From positions 186,001 through 250,000 of the forward strand of contig NZ_CANLTU010000001.1 of assembly GCF_947494125.1 (NCBI RefSeq): a DNA stretch of 64,000 bases. The letters are read 5' to 3'. The position numbers were made by a program, and so were the translations under genes. The DNA is from an uncultured Tenacibaculum sp. (GTDB lineage: Bacteria; Bacteroidota; Bacteroidia; Flavobacteriales; Flavobacteriaceae). Under the pieces are notes generated by a model that saw nothing but the letters and a program-made list of their open reading frames with translations, was not told the DNA's origin and did not search any database. This document shows, in pieces, positions 16,394 through 24,458 of the stretch (position 1 is the stretch's first letter; every line of letters begins with the position of its first letter).

Positions 16394-17425
16394 ATGCAAC
16401 TGTACAATAAGTTAAGCGCAAGTGAACGCGCTGCATTAATTGACGAAGCCGGAAAGGATCGTTTAACTATTTCATTCTATCAATATCATAAGATAGAAAA
16501 CCCACAATTATTTAGAAATAAATTATTCCTAGAATGGGACGCATTAGAAGTCTTAGGACGCACCTATGTTTCTTTTGAAGGAATCAATGCTCAAATATCT
16601 GCACCTGCGGAAAATTTTCTAAAACTGAAAGAGCAATTAGATGCTATTTCTTTTTTAAAAGACATTCGTTTAAATGTTGCTGTTGAACACGATAATAAAT
16701 CATTTTTAAAACTGAAAGTAAAAGTCAGAGACAAAATTGTTGCTGATGGTTTAAACGATGATACTTTTGATGTTACTGATAAAGGGGTACATTTAAATGC
16801 AAAAGACTTCAACGAAATGTTAGCTGACCCAAACACAATTTGTGTTGATATGCGAAATCATTACGAAAGTGAGATAGGTCATTTTGAAGGCGCTGTAACT
16901 CCAGATGTAGATACATTTAGAGATTCTTTAGATATTATTGAAGAAGATTTAAAAGACAATAAAGAAGATAAAAACTTATTAATGTATTGTACTGGTGGAA
17001 TCCGTTGTGAGAAAGCATCAGCATATTATAAACATAAAGGATTTAAAAACGTTTTTCAATTAGAAGGCGGAATTATAGAATACACACGTCAGGTGAAATC
17101 TGAAGGAGTAGAAAATAAATTTATTGGAAAGAATTTTGTTTTTGACCATAGAAGAGCAGAACGTATTACAGATGATGTGATTTCTAATTGTCATCAATGT
17201 GGTGAACCTTGTGATGAACATGTAAATTGTGAAAATCAAGCATGTCATTTATTATTTATTCAATGTACATCTTGTCAAGAAAAAATGAGTACTTGTTGTT
17301 CAGAAGAATGTAAAGAAGTAGCAGCATTGCCTTTTGAAGAGCAAAAAGAATTACGAAGAGGAAAAGGCAATAGTAATAAGATTTTCAAAAAAGGAAGATC
17401 TGAAGCATTAAAGTTTAAAAAATAA
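16394..17425 (+). CDS. trhO: tRNA uridine(34) hydroxylase, oxygen-dependent (rhodanese-like)
   Basis: A 343-residue member of the YceA/UPF0176 family. TrhO makes 5-hydroxyuridine at the wobble position of tRNAs, using oxygen. The N-terminal acylphosphatase-like part (residues 1-100) leads to a rhodanese domain with active loop CTGGIRCEKA (Cys199). A C-terminal Cys-rich zinc-type region follows (CHQCGEPCDEHVNCENQAC and CTSCQEKMSTCCSEEC). Four bases separate it from the U32 gene, and the ferredoxin follows, giving both known routes to the same modification in one operon. Confidence 0.92.
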   Translation: MQLYNKLSASERAALIDEAGKDRLTISFYQYHKIENPQLFRNKLFLEWDALEVLGRTYVSFEGINAQISAPAENFLKLKEQLDAISFLKDIRLNVAVEHDNKSFLKLKVKVRDKIVADGLNDDTFDVTDKGVHLNAKDFNEMLADPNTICVDMRNHYESEIGHFEGAVTPDVDTFRDSLDIIEEDLKDNKEDKNLLMYCTGGIRCEKASAYYKHKGFKNVFQLEGGIIEYTRQVKSEGVENKFIGKNFVFDHRRAERITDDVISNCHQCGEPCDEHVNCENQACHLLFIQCTSCQEKMSTCCSEECKEVAALPFEEQKELRRGKGNSNKIFKKGRSEALKFKK

Positions 17426-17429
17426 GCAA

Positions 17430-18677
17430 ATGCAAAAGATCGAATTAATGGCACCAGCTGGTAACTTTGAATCGTTACAAGCTGCCTTAGATAATGGATG
17501 TGATTCTGTATATTTTGGTGTAGAACAATTAAATATGCGAGCTAGAGCATCAATCAACTTTACACTTGATGATTTAGAAGAAATCTCGCAAAGATGCAAA
17601 GAGAAAAATGTTCGTACATATTTAACTTTAAATACAATTGTGTATGATCATGATTTATCAATTGTAAAAACCTTAATCAATAGGGCAAAAGAAGCAAATA
17701 TTACTGCAGTAATTGCAATGGATCAAGCTGTAATTTCTATGGCAAGAGCAGCGCAAATGGAGGTACATATATCTACCCAAATCAACATTACAAACATAGA
17801 GACTGTAAAGTTTTATGCGATGTTTGCTGATACTGTTGTACTCAGTAGAGAATTAAGTTTACGTCAAGTAAAAAAGATTACTGAACAAATAGAAAAAGAA
17901 GAAATAAAAGGTCCTGCTGGGCGATTGTTAGAAGTTGAGATATTTGGACATGGTGCTTTATGTATGGCTGTTTCAGGCAAATGCTATATGAGTTTACACT
18001 CTCACAATTCTTCAGCAAATAGAGGTGCTTGTAAACAAAATTGTCGAAAAAAATATACCGTAATAGATCAAGAATCTGGCTTTGAAATGGAGCTAGATAA
18101 TGAATATATTATGTCTCCTAAAGACTTATGTACCATTGATTTTCTAGATCAAGTTGCCGATGCAGGTATTAAGGTATTAAAGATTGAAGGAAGAGGAAGA
18201 GCTCCTGAATATGTGGCTAAAGTTATTAAATGCTATAGAGATGCTATTGATAGCTTAGCGAATGGAACTTATGACAAAGAGAAAGTAATTTCTTGGATGC
18301 TAGAGCTTGAAAAGGTATACAATCGTGGTTTTTGGAATGGTTATTATTTAGGGCAAAAACTAGGAGAATGGAGTAAAGAACCTGGTTCTCATGCTACACA
18401 GAAAAAAGTGTATTTAGGTAAAGGTGTTCACTACTTTCAAAAAGCTCAAATTGGTGAATTTAAAATTGAAGCTTACGATGTAGCTGTAGGTGATACTATT
18501 TTAATTACGGGTCCAACTACTGGAGCTCAAGAAATGGAATTAAAACAAATGTTTGTAAATGATGCTCCTGCTAAAAAAGCTACTAAAGGAGATGAAGTTA
18601 CAATGAAATTAGATTTTAAAATCCGTTCTTCAGATAAGTTATATAAAATTGTAAAAACTGAATTTGCTCAAGTTTAA
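17430..18677 (+). CDS. trhP: U32-family tRNA hydroxylation protein, TrhP-like
   Basis: A 415-residue peptidase-U32 family protein. The family signature is EIFGHGALCMAVSGKCYMSL (residues about 171-190), followed by NRGACKQNCRKKY; the four Cys residues are the expected Fe-S ligands. In E. coli, YegQ (TrhP) hydroxylates U34 of tRNA using prephenate and needs Fe-S assembly and the ferredoxin YfhL. Adjacency to trhO and to a ferredoxin gene makes the TrhP role much more likely than RlhA (23S rRNA) or protease activity. Its stop overlaps the ferredoxin start by one base (TAATG). Confidence 0.85.
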   Translation: MQKIELMAPAGNFESLQAALDNGCDSVYFGVEQLNMRARASINFTLDDLEEISQRCKEKNVRTYLTLNTIVYDHDLSIVKTLINRAKEANITAVIAMDQAVISMARAAQMEVHISTQINITNIETVKFYAMFADTVVLSRELSLRQVKKITEQIEKEEIKGPAGRLLEVEIFGHGALCMAVSGKCYMSLHSHNSSANRGACKQNCRKKYTVIDQESGFEMELDNEYIMSPKDLCTIDFLDQVADAGIKVLKIEGRGRAPEYVAKVIKCYRDAIDSLANGTYDKEKVISWMLELEKVYNRGFWNGYYLGQKLGEWSKEPGSHATQKKVYLGKGVHYFQKAQIGEFKIEAYDVAVGDTILITGPTTGAQEMELKQMFVNDAPAKKATKGDEVTMKLDFKIRSSDKLYKIVKTEFAQV

Positions 18678-18907
18678 TGGTAGTAGTAACCTTACAAAGA
18701 AAAAAATGTATTGGCTGTAATTACTGTGTAGAAGTAGCTCCAGCTCAATTTCAGATGTCAAAAAAAGATGGTAAATCTGTATTATTACATTCCTCTGAAA
18801 AAAAAGGTTTTTTTACTATAAAAACCCATGATGACTCTATTTTTGATGCATCTTATGAAGCAAAAAAGGCTTGTCCTGTTAAGATTATAGAAGTAAAACA
18901 ATTATAA
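18677..18907 (+). CDS. Single-cluster [4Fe-4S] ferredoxin
   Basis: A 76-residue protein with CIGCNYC (Cys11, Cys14, Cys17) and a distant Cys66 in KKACPVKII, enough for one [4Fe-4S] cluster. It should carry electrons to the neighbouring U32 protein. E. coli YfhL, needed for 5-hydroxyuridine synthesis, is a functional analogue but holds two clusters. The start overlaps the U32 stop by one base, and an intrinsic terminator follows, closing a three-gene operon. Confidence 0.88.
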   Translation: MVVVTLQRKKCIGCNYCVEVAPAQFQMSKKDGKSVLLHSSEKKGFFTIKTHDDSIFDASYEAKKACPVKIIEVKQL

Positions 18908-18926
18908 ATACTTCTTATTATATACC

Positions 18927-18952
18927 AAAGCTCTCTTTTGAGAGCTTTTTTG
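18927..18952 (+). terminator. Terminator of the trhO-trhP-ferredoxin operon
   Basis: A 9-bp stem (18927-18935 with 18940-18948), TTTT loop, then a T run; it lies 19 bases after the ferredoxin stop. Confidence 0.85.
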
Positions 18953-18987
18953 TTTTAAATAATGTAATTTTATACTAAATATTTTAG

Positions 18988-19386
18988 ATGTCAGGAGAAA
19001 AGAACTTAACTACCTTAATTAAAGAAATGAAACCTTTTGTTAATGAAGGTGAATATGTATTTACCACAGTTAAAAACACCTCTAACATTAATCAAGATAT
19101 TATTATTGGTCAATTTAGGGAACAAGAAGGAATAACACTAATTCTTGAAAAACCTATCGCTGATGAATTAGAGTTACCTTATACTTTTATTGCTTCTTGG
19201 GTTACTTTAAAAATACATTCGGCATTAGAGGCTGTTGGTTTAACAGCTGCTTTTTCAACAGAGCTTGCAAAAAACAATATAAGTTGTAATGTTATTGCAG
19301 GTTTTTATCATGATCATATTTTTGTTTCTAAAGAAGATGAAATTAAAACTATTGAAGTATTAACAAAATTCTCAAATAGTTTATAG
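18988..19386 (+). CDS. ACT domain-containing protein
   Basis: A 132-residue protein with an N-terminal DUF2241-like part (LTTLIKEMKPFVNEGEYVFTTV) and a C-terminal ACT-like fold (FIASWVTLKIHSALEAVGLTAAFSTELAKNNISCNVIAGFYHDHIFV). ACT domains bind small ligands, often amino acids. No catalytic domain is attached. It is 9 bases ahead of dinB on the same strand, so the two may share a transcript, but no functional link is evident. Confidence 0.8.
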   Translation: MSGEKNLTTLIKEMKPFVNEGEYVFTTVKNTSNINQDIIIGQFREQEGITLILEKPIADELELPYTFIASWVTLKIHSALEAVGLTAAFSTELAKNNISCNVIAGFYHDHIFVSKEDEIKTIEVLTKFSNSL

Positions 19387-19395
19387 TACTACAAA

Positions 19396-20478
19396 ATGGA
19401 ATTACAACCACCATATCGTAAAATTATTCATGTAGATATGGATGCTTTTTATGCATCAGTAGAGCAATTAGACAATTCTGATCTAAGAAACAAACCTGTT
19501 GCTGTTGGTGGTAGTGAGATTAGAGGAGTAGTTTCTGCTGCAAGTTATGAAGCAAGAAAATATGGTGTACGTTCTGCAATGAGTGGAATGCTTGCTAAAA
19601 AAAAGTGTCCAAACTTAATATTTGTTCCCCCAAGATTTGACCGATATAAAGAGATATCTTCTAAAATTAGAAAAATATTTTATGATTATACTGATTTGGT
19701 TGAACCTCTTTCTTTAGATGAAGCATATTTAGATGTTACTGAGAACAAAAAAGGGATCTTATCGGCTAGTATAATTGCTGAAGAAATACGACAACGTATT
19801 TGGGATGAATTAGAATTAAGAGCTTCTGCTGGAATATCAATTAATAAATTCATAGCCAAAGTAGCTTCGGACATAAACAAACCTAACGGGCAAAAAACCA
19901 TCAACCCGGAAGAAGTAATTCTTTTTTTAGAAGAATTATCAATAAATAAATTTTACGGTGTTGGAAAAGTAACTGCAGCTAAAATGCACAACCTAGGTAT
20001 ATTTACTGGCTTAGATTTAAAGAAAAAATCATTAGAAGAACTCTCAAAACTATTTGGAAAATCCGGAGTACATTATTATAATATTGTTAGAGGTATTCAT
20101 AATAGTCAGGTAAAACCAAACAGAGTTAGAAAATCGATAGCTGCTGAACGTACTTTTAATGAAAATTTATCTTCAGAAGTCTTTATGCTTGAACGTTTAG
20201 ATAAGATTGCGGATGAGCTTGAACGCAGAATGAAAACATCGAACACCAAAGGAAAAACTATAACCTTAAAAATTAAATATAGTGACTTTACGCAACAAAC
20301 TCGTAGCAAAACGACCAATTATTACATTTATCAAAAAAGAGATTTTTACCCTATTATCAAAGAATTATTGTTTCAAGAAAACTTAAAAAACTCTGTACGT
20401 TTACTAGGAATTTCCTTTAGTAACTTAAATACTGAAAAAAAAGAACCTATATGGGTTCAACTACAATTCAATTTTTAA
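19396..20478 (+). CDS. dinB: DNA polymerase IV
   Basis: A 360-residue Y-family translesion polymerase. Catalytic carboxylates are in HVDMDAFYASVEQ (Asp14, Asp16) and SLDEAYLDVT. The helix-hairpin-helix segment KFYGVGKVTAAKMHNLGIFTG is present, and a little-finger domain follows. The protein ends WVQLQFNF, resembling a beta-clamp-binding motif at the extreme C-terminus. Length is normal. The stop shares a TTAA with the stop of the convergent histidine kinase gene. Confidence 0.95.
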   Translation: MELQPPYRKIIHVDMDAFYASVEQLDNSDLRNKPVAVGGSEIRGVVSAASYEARKYGVRSAMSGMLAKKKCPNLIFVPPRFDRYKEISSKIRKIFYDYTDLVEPLSLDEAYLDVTENKKGILSASIIAEEIRQRIWDELELRASAGISINKFIAKVASDINKPNGQKTINPEEVILFLEELSINKFYGVGKVTAAKMHNLGIFTGLDLKKKSLEELSKLFGKSGVHYYNIVRGIHNSQVKPNRVRKSIAAERTFNENLSSEVFMLERLDKIADELERRMKTSNTKGKTITLKIKYSDFTQQTRSKTTNYYIYQKRDFYPIIKELLFQENLKNSVRLLGISFSNLNTEKKEPIWVQLQFNF

Positions 20479-22388
20479 ATTATAGGTAACTTTAAAGATA
20501 CTTTTGTTCCTACCGATTTACCTTTACTATCAACCAAATCTTCGTAATCTAAAAAATAATTATTTTGATACTGATTTGCAAAATTCTTAAGTCTCTCTTT
20601 TGTTAAGTCAATTCCTATAGAATCTCTATTTAAAGATTTACTTTTCTTAATTTTTAAGGCAGCATCTCTTCCTATTCCGTTATCTGATATTTCAATTTGA
20701 ATAAATTCATCTGATATTTTTTCAGCAGATAATTCTACCTTTTTACTTCCTTTTTTTGAGGATAATCCATGCCAAATAGAATTTTCTAAAAAGGGTTGTA
20801 ATATTAATGGTGGTATTTTAATTCTCTCAAGCTCTAAATTAGAGCTAATATTCTCTTCATAATTTATTTCGTTCGAAAACCGAATATTTTCAATACTCAT
20901 ATATAAATTCATCGTTTTCAATTCTTCTCCAAGAGTAACTTCTTTTACTCTAGAAGATTCTAATATACTTCGAATTAACTTTGAAAATTTATTTAAGTAA
21001 TAAACCGCATTTTTCTGTTCATTATTAATTATATAAAGTTTTATAGAATTTAAGGCATTAAATACAAAATGAGGGTTCATTTGAATCCTCAAAGCTTCTT
21101 GTTCTAAAAGTAAGATTTGCTTATCGTTTTTTAACAAACGTTGTCTGTATATTGAGTATAATAAAACTCCAAATAAGGCTATAGACACTAAGGCTATAAT
21201 TAAAATATTACGATTTCTAGTTAGCTTTAATTTACCAATCTCATTTTGTTTAGCAAGGTCTTTAATTCTATTACTTTTAACCTCATTATCATATTTACTA
21301 ATCAAACTATTAACATAACGAATGTTTTTAGTATTGAACGTTTTTTTCTCTAATTCAATCGACTTCTTGTAATACGCTAATGCCTTTTCATATTTCCCCT
21401 GCTTCTGATACAACTCAGATAAATGATCATATGACATCGTTAAACTAGATGGAATATTATTCTTCATCGCTATTCTAAGCGCCTTGTTTATATAAACTTT
21501 GGCTTCATTTAACTTATCTAACTTTAAAAGAACACACCCTAAAGTATTGTAGACTTCTGATAAATAATATCTATTTCCTATATTTTCAGCTACTTCTATA
21601 ACTTCAGTAATATATTTATAGGCTTCATTATACTTAGTTTGCTTTATCAAAATACCACTTATACTATTATGGCAAATTACTCTTCCTAACCTATCTTTAT
21701 TTAATGTATTATATTTTAATGATTTTTGATAATTTTCAAGAGCTAAATCTAAATCTCCTATGTGTTTATAAGCATAACCAATATTTTGATGGTTAATTGC
21801 TAACCCTCTTTTATCATCTAAATCTTTTTGAATAGCAATAGACTTACTAAACTTCTCTAACGCCTTTTCATATTGTTTTAAAGCTAAATAGATATTCCCA
21901 ATACTATTAATTGAGATACTATTACTGATCTTAACATCTTTACCTGGGTTTTTTATTTTAGAAATAATTTCTAAAGCAGATTGATGATAGTTTAAGGCCA
22001 TTCTAATTTTATCTTGCCTTCTATAAACTACACCTAATTGATTTAATGTAACTATCTCTGCCTCTAGACTCTTTATTTTTTTTGACAGTTCTAAAGCCTC
22101 TTTATATTTCTTTATAGCTTTATTATACTCTGTAACGTTTCTATGAGATCGGCCTTGGACATTTTTCGCAAATATTTCTCCTAATTTATATTTACTCTTT
22201 TTACTTTCATTTAAAAGGTAACTTAACTCTTCATTAGTAAACCTAACTCTTCTAAAATGCTTTTGAAGTTCAAAATAATTTGTTTCTTTTTTTTCAAGTG
22301 CATTAATTATCAAGCTATCTACATTTTTTTGTGACAAGCAAATGATACTAAACAGAAAAAACAATACTAATGTGAAAAAATTCTTCAT
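20475..22388 (-). CDS. TPR-containing sensor histidine kinase, LytS type
   Basis: The 637-residue protein has a signal peptide (MKNFFTLVLFFLFSIICLSQ) and periplasmic TPR repeats (about residues 60-360, with the recurrent pattern ALENYQKSLKYN). One membrane helix follows (NILIIALVSIALFGVLLYSIY, about 397-417). The cytoplasmic His_kinase domain contains QMNPHFVFNALNSIKLYI and an HATPase with ENSIWHGL and DNGIGRDAA. It should phosphorylate the LytTR regulator encoded one base upstream. TPR-coupled LytS kinases are frequent in Flavobacteria; the signal is unknown. Confidence 0.9.
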   Translation of the reverse strand: MKNFFTLVLFFLFSIICLSQKNVDSLIINALEKKETNYFELQKHFRRVRFTNEELSYLLNESKKSKYKLGEIFAKNVQGRSHRNVTEYNKAIKKYKEALELSKKIKSLEAEIVTLNQLGVVYRRQDKIRMALNYHQSALEIISKIKNPGKDVKISNSISINSIGNIYLALKQYEKALEKFSKSIAIQKDLDDKRGLAINHQNIGYAYKHIGDLDLALENYQKSLKYNTLNKDRLGRVICHNSISGILIKQTKYNEAYKYITEVIEVAENIGNRYYLSEVYNTLGCVLLKLDKLNEAKVYINKALRIAMKNNIPSSLTMSYDHLSELYQKQGKYEKALAYYKKSIELEKKTFNTKNIRYVNSLISKYDNEVKSNRIKDLAKQNEIGKLKLTRNRNILIIALVSIALFGVLLYSIYRQRLLKNDKQILLLEQEALRIQMNPHFVFNALNSIKLYIINNEQKNAVYYLNKFSKLIRSILESSRVKEVTLGEELKTMNLYMSIENIRFSNEINYEENISSNLELERIKIPPLILQPFLENSIWHGLSSKKGSKKVELSAEKISDEFIQIEISDNGIGRDAALKIKKSKSLNRDSIGIDLTKERLKNFANQYQNNYFLDYEDLVDSKGKSVGTKVSLKLPII

Positions 22389-22389
22389 T

Positions 22390-23124
22390 TTAAAATTTTT
22401 CTAATAAATCAGATTTTCTTTGACGTGACACAGGTATTTTATGATTATTTTCTATAATCACATAGCCATCTGACTTCAAAAATTCTTTAATTTTATTTAA
22501 GTTTATTATAAATGAATTGTGAATTCTAAAAAAGTGCTCCTCAGGTAATAGTAAATTTATTTCTTTCAACTTTTTGGTTACAACAATTTTTTTGTTGTTT
22601 GTAGTATGAATTGAACAGTAGTTACCATCAGATTCAACAAATAAAATTTCAAATTGTTCTAAAAAAATAAGTTTACCATCTGTATTTATAGTTATTTTTC
22701 TTCTGTTAAATTTTTTATTAAAACTTGAAAGTATTTTTTCAAACTTATCACTACTATTATTTTGTGAATAATGTTTTTTAATTCTATTTAAAGTTTCTTC
22801 TAAATCGTCTGTATCTATAGGTTTTAACAAATAATCTATAGCCTGATTTTTTAATGCTTTTATTGCATACTCATTATAAGCTGTAGTTATAACAACAGCG
22901 AAATCTGTTTTATTTAACTTTTCAAGTAATTGAAACCCATCCATAGTTGGCATTTCTATATCTAAAAAAAGACAGTCTATTGAATTTTCATTAATATATT
23001 TTATAGCCTTATCTGCTTCAGTAAATGTTTGTATAATTTCTAAATCATCATTAAAATTAGATAATTCCCAAAGAAGGCTTTTAATAGCTTTTGGTTCATC
23101 ATCAATAATAACTGCTTTTAACAT
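22390..23124 (-). CDS. LytTR-family response regulator
   Basis: A 244-residue protein with a receiver domain: acidic pocket IIDDEPKA, phospho-acceptor Asp in CLFLDIEMPTMDG near residue 55, conserved Lys in LLKPIDTDDL. A C-terminal LytTR DNA-binding domain follows (ILFVESDGNYCSIHT...EEHFFRIHNSFIINLNKI...IPVSRQRKSDLLEKF). It is the first gene of the pair with the TPR kinase. LytTR regulators bind direct repeats in promoters; none could be assigned here. Confidence 0.93.
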   Translation of the reverse strand: MLKAVIIDDEPKAIKSLLWELSNFNDDLEIIQTFTEADKAIKYINENSIDCLFLDIEMPTMDGFQLLEKLNKTDFAVVITTAYNEYAIKALKNQAIDYLLKPIDTDDLEETLNRIKKHYSQNNSSDKFEKILSSFNKKFNRRKITINTDGKLIFLEQFEILFVESDGNYCSIHTTNNKKIVVTKKLKEINLLLPEEHFFRIHNSFIINLNKIKEFLKSDGYVIIENNHKIPVSRQRKSDLLEKF

Positions 23125-23141
23125 ATAGTGGGATTTGTAAC

Positions 23142-23149
23142 CAAATGTA
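23142..23149 (-). promoter_or_regulatory. -7 box for the LytTR/kinase pair
   Basis: TACATTTG on the minus strand, an exact TAnnTTTG match 17 bases before the ATG at 23124. Confidence 0.5.
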
Positions 23150-23298
23150 ACTGATATAATTGTAAAATTAAAATTACCAAATACAATTTAAAGCCCTATA
23201 GAGGTTTGTTTTTCTCCTAAAAAAACAAAAGAACAACCATTTACACACAATTTCATGCTATTTATACATATGTTATTTTATAAAATATATTTTCGTCT

Positions 23299-23408
23299 CA
23301 TATTTGCACTATAATACACAAGGGGAATCATTATGATAAATTAGGGGATTAATCAATAATGATATTAAACTAAAAAGCATCACTTTAATAAAGAGATGCT
23401 TTTTTATT
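23299..23408 (+). ncRNA. Candidate small RNA in a 361-base gap
   Basis: The gap 23125-23485 holds no credible ORF. A near-consensus -7 box (CATATTTG, 23299-23306) precedes about 95 bases that end in a strong hairpin-plus-T-run terminator. Inside are the complementary segments ATCATTA (23327-23333) and TAATGAT (about 23357-23363) and two GGGG blocks. The + strand gene that follows is more than 1 kb away, and two minus-strand genes intervene, so this is not its leader. No known RNA family is recognised. Confidence 0.35.
23372..23406 (+). terminator. Terminator of the candidate small RNA
   Basis: A 10-bp stem (23372-23381 with 23395-23404) encloses a further 4-bp stem (CTTT/AAAG) and is followed by T-rich sequence. 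There is no upstream protein gene on this strand within reach. Confidence 0.7.
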
Positions 23409-23433
23409 TTATATAAGACTTATATATGTATAA

Positions 23434-23465
23434 AAAAAGCTCAAACAAATTTGTTTGAGCTTTTT
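23434..23465 (-). terminator. Terminator of the rplU-rpmA operon
   Basis: A 32-base perfect palindrome (16 bp per arm, AAAAAGCTCAAACAAA and complement) 21 bases after the rpmA stop, with T runs on both sides. Confidence 0.85.
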
Positions 23466-23485
23466 CTTATTTATCAAGTTGTTTC

Positions 23486-23746
23486 TTAAGCCTCGAAAGG
23501 AGTTATAGAAACATAAGACTTGTTGTCTCTTTTCTTTCTAAACTCAACTACACCATCAACTTTAGCATGTAAAGTATGATCTTTACCCATGTAAACGTTT
23601 TCACCTGGATTGTGAGTTGTTCCTCTTTGACGAACAATAATGTTACCTGCAATAGCAGCTTGTCCTCCAAAAATCTTTACTCCTAGTCGTTTCGATTCTG
23701 ATTCTCTACCATTCTTCGAACTACCAACACCTTTTTTATGAGCCAT
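23486..23746 (-). CDS. rpmA: 50S ribosomal protein bL27
   Basis: An 86-residue bL27 with the usual start [20 protein letters not shown], then [23 protein letters not shown] and [12 protein letters not shown]. There is no N-terminal cleavable extension of the kind found in Firmicutes. It sits at the peptidyl-transferase centre of the 50S subunit. It follows rplU with a 21-base gap and is the last gene before a strong terminator. Confidence 0.97.
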   Translation of the reverse strand: MAHKKGVGSSKNGRESESKRLGVKIFGGQAAIAGNIIVRQRGTTHNPGENVYMGKDHTLHAKVDGVVEFRKKRDNKSYVSITPFEA

Positions 23747-23767
23747 CTCTGTAAGTTTTTAAAGTTA

Positions 23768-24250
23768 TTATTTACTTAATGCTTCAATTAATTCAGCTTT
23801 CTTTAAAGATGTGTATCCAGTGATACCTTTTTCTTTAGCTAAAGCTTTTAATTCAGCAACAGTCATTGAACTAATATCCTTAGATTCAGACTTAACTTCT
23901 GCCTTAGGAGCTTCTTTCTTTGCAGATGCTTTTACACCTGATGCAGAAATACCTTCGATTTGAATCTCAGTTAAATACTGTCTGTGTCCATTTTTCTTTT
24001 TGTAACCTTTTCTTCTTTTCTTTTTGAAAACGATTACTTTATCACCTTTTAAGTGACCTAATACTTTTGCAGTTACTCCTGCACCTGCTATAGCTGGGGC
24101 GCCAATAGTTACGTTACCTTTATCTTCAATAAGCATTACATTATCAAAAGTTACTTTTGATCCTTCTGCCTCTTGTAAACGGTGTACGTATACTTTTTGG
24201 TCTTTTGCTACTTTAAATTGCTGCCCTGCTATCTCTACGATTGCGTACAT
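23768..24250 (-). CDS. rplU: 50S ribosomal protein bL21 with C-terminal Rho-N/SAP-like extension
   Basis: The first 105 or so residues are a normal bL21 (MYAIVEIAGQQFKVAKDQKV...HRQYLTEIQIEGI), which binds 23S rRNA. Unlike the usual protein of about 103 residues this one has 160: a Lys/Glu/Ala-rich linker (about 106-127) and a helix-extension-helix module (MTVAELKALAKEKGITGYTS then LKKAELIEALSK). The tail resembles SAP or Rho N-terminal nucleic-acid-binding folds. It heads the rplU-rpmA operon. Confidence 0.95.
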   Translation of the reverse strand: MYAIVEIAGQQFKVAKDQKVYVHRLQEAEGSKVTFDNVMLIEDKGNVTIGAPAIAGAGVTAKVLGHLKGDKVIVFKKKRRKGYKKKNGHRQYLTEIQIEGISASGVKASAKKEAPKAEVKSESKDISSMTVAELKALAKEKGITGYTSLKKAELIEALSK

Positions 24251-24304
24251 ACTTTTTGTTTTGCGTTATACTTTATTCACATCTTCTTAATGAAAATGCG
24301 GGTG

Positions 24305-24312
24305 CAAATATA
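24305..24312 (-). promoter_or_regulatory. -7 box of the rplU-rpmA operon
   Basis: TATATTTG on the minus strand, an exact match, 54 bases before the rplU start; the leader would be about 48 bases. Confidence 0.6.
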
Positions 24313-24458
24313 CGTTTTTTAACAGAAAAAACAACCTATAATACAGAAAATTAATCTTTTACTTATAAAAAAATAACTATTTTTATTTTTTAGTGTAACG
24401 AAAGACTTAAATTCACGTCACATATGTCAAAATCAGTCAAAAACTAATATATAAATCA

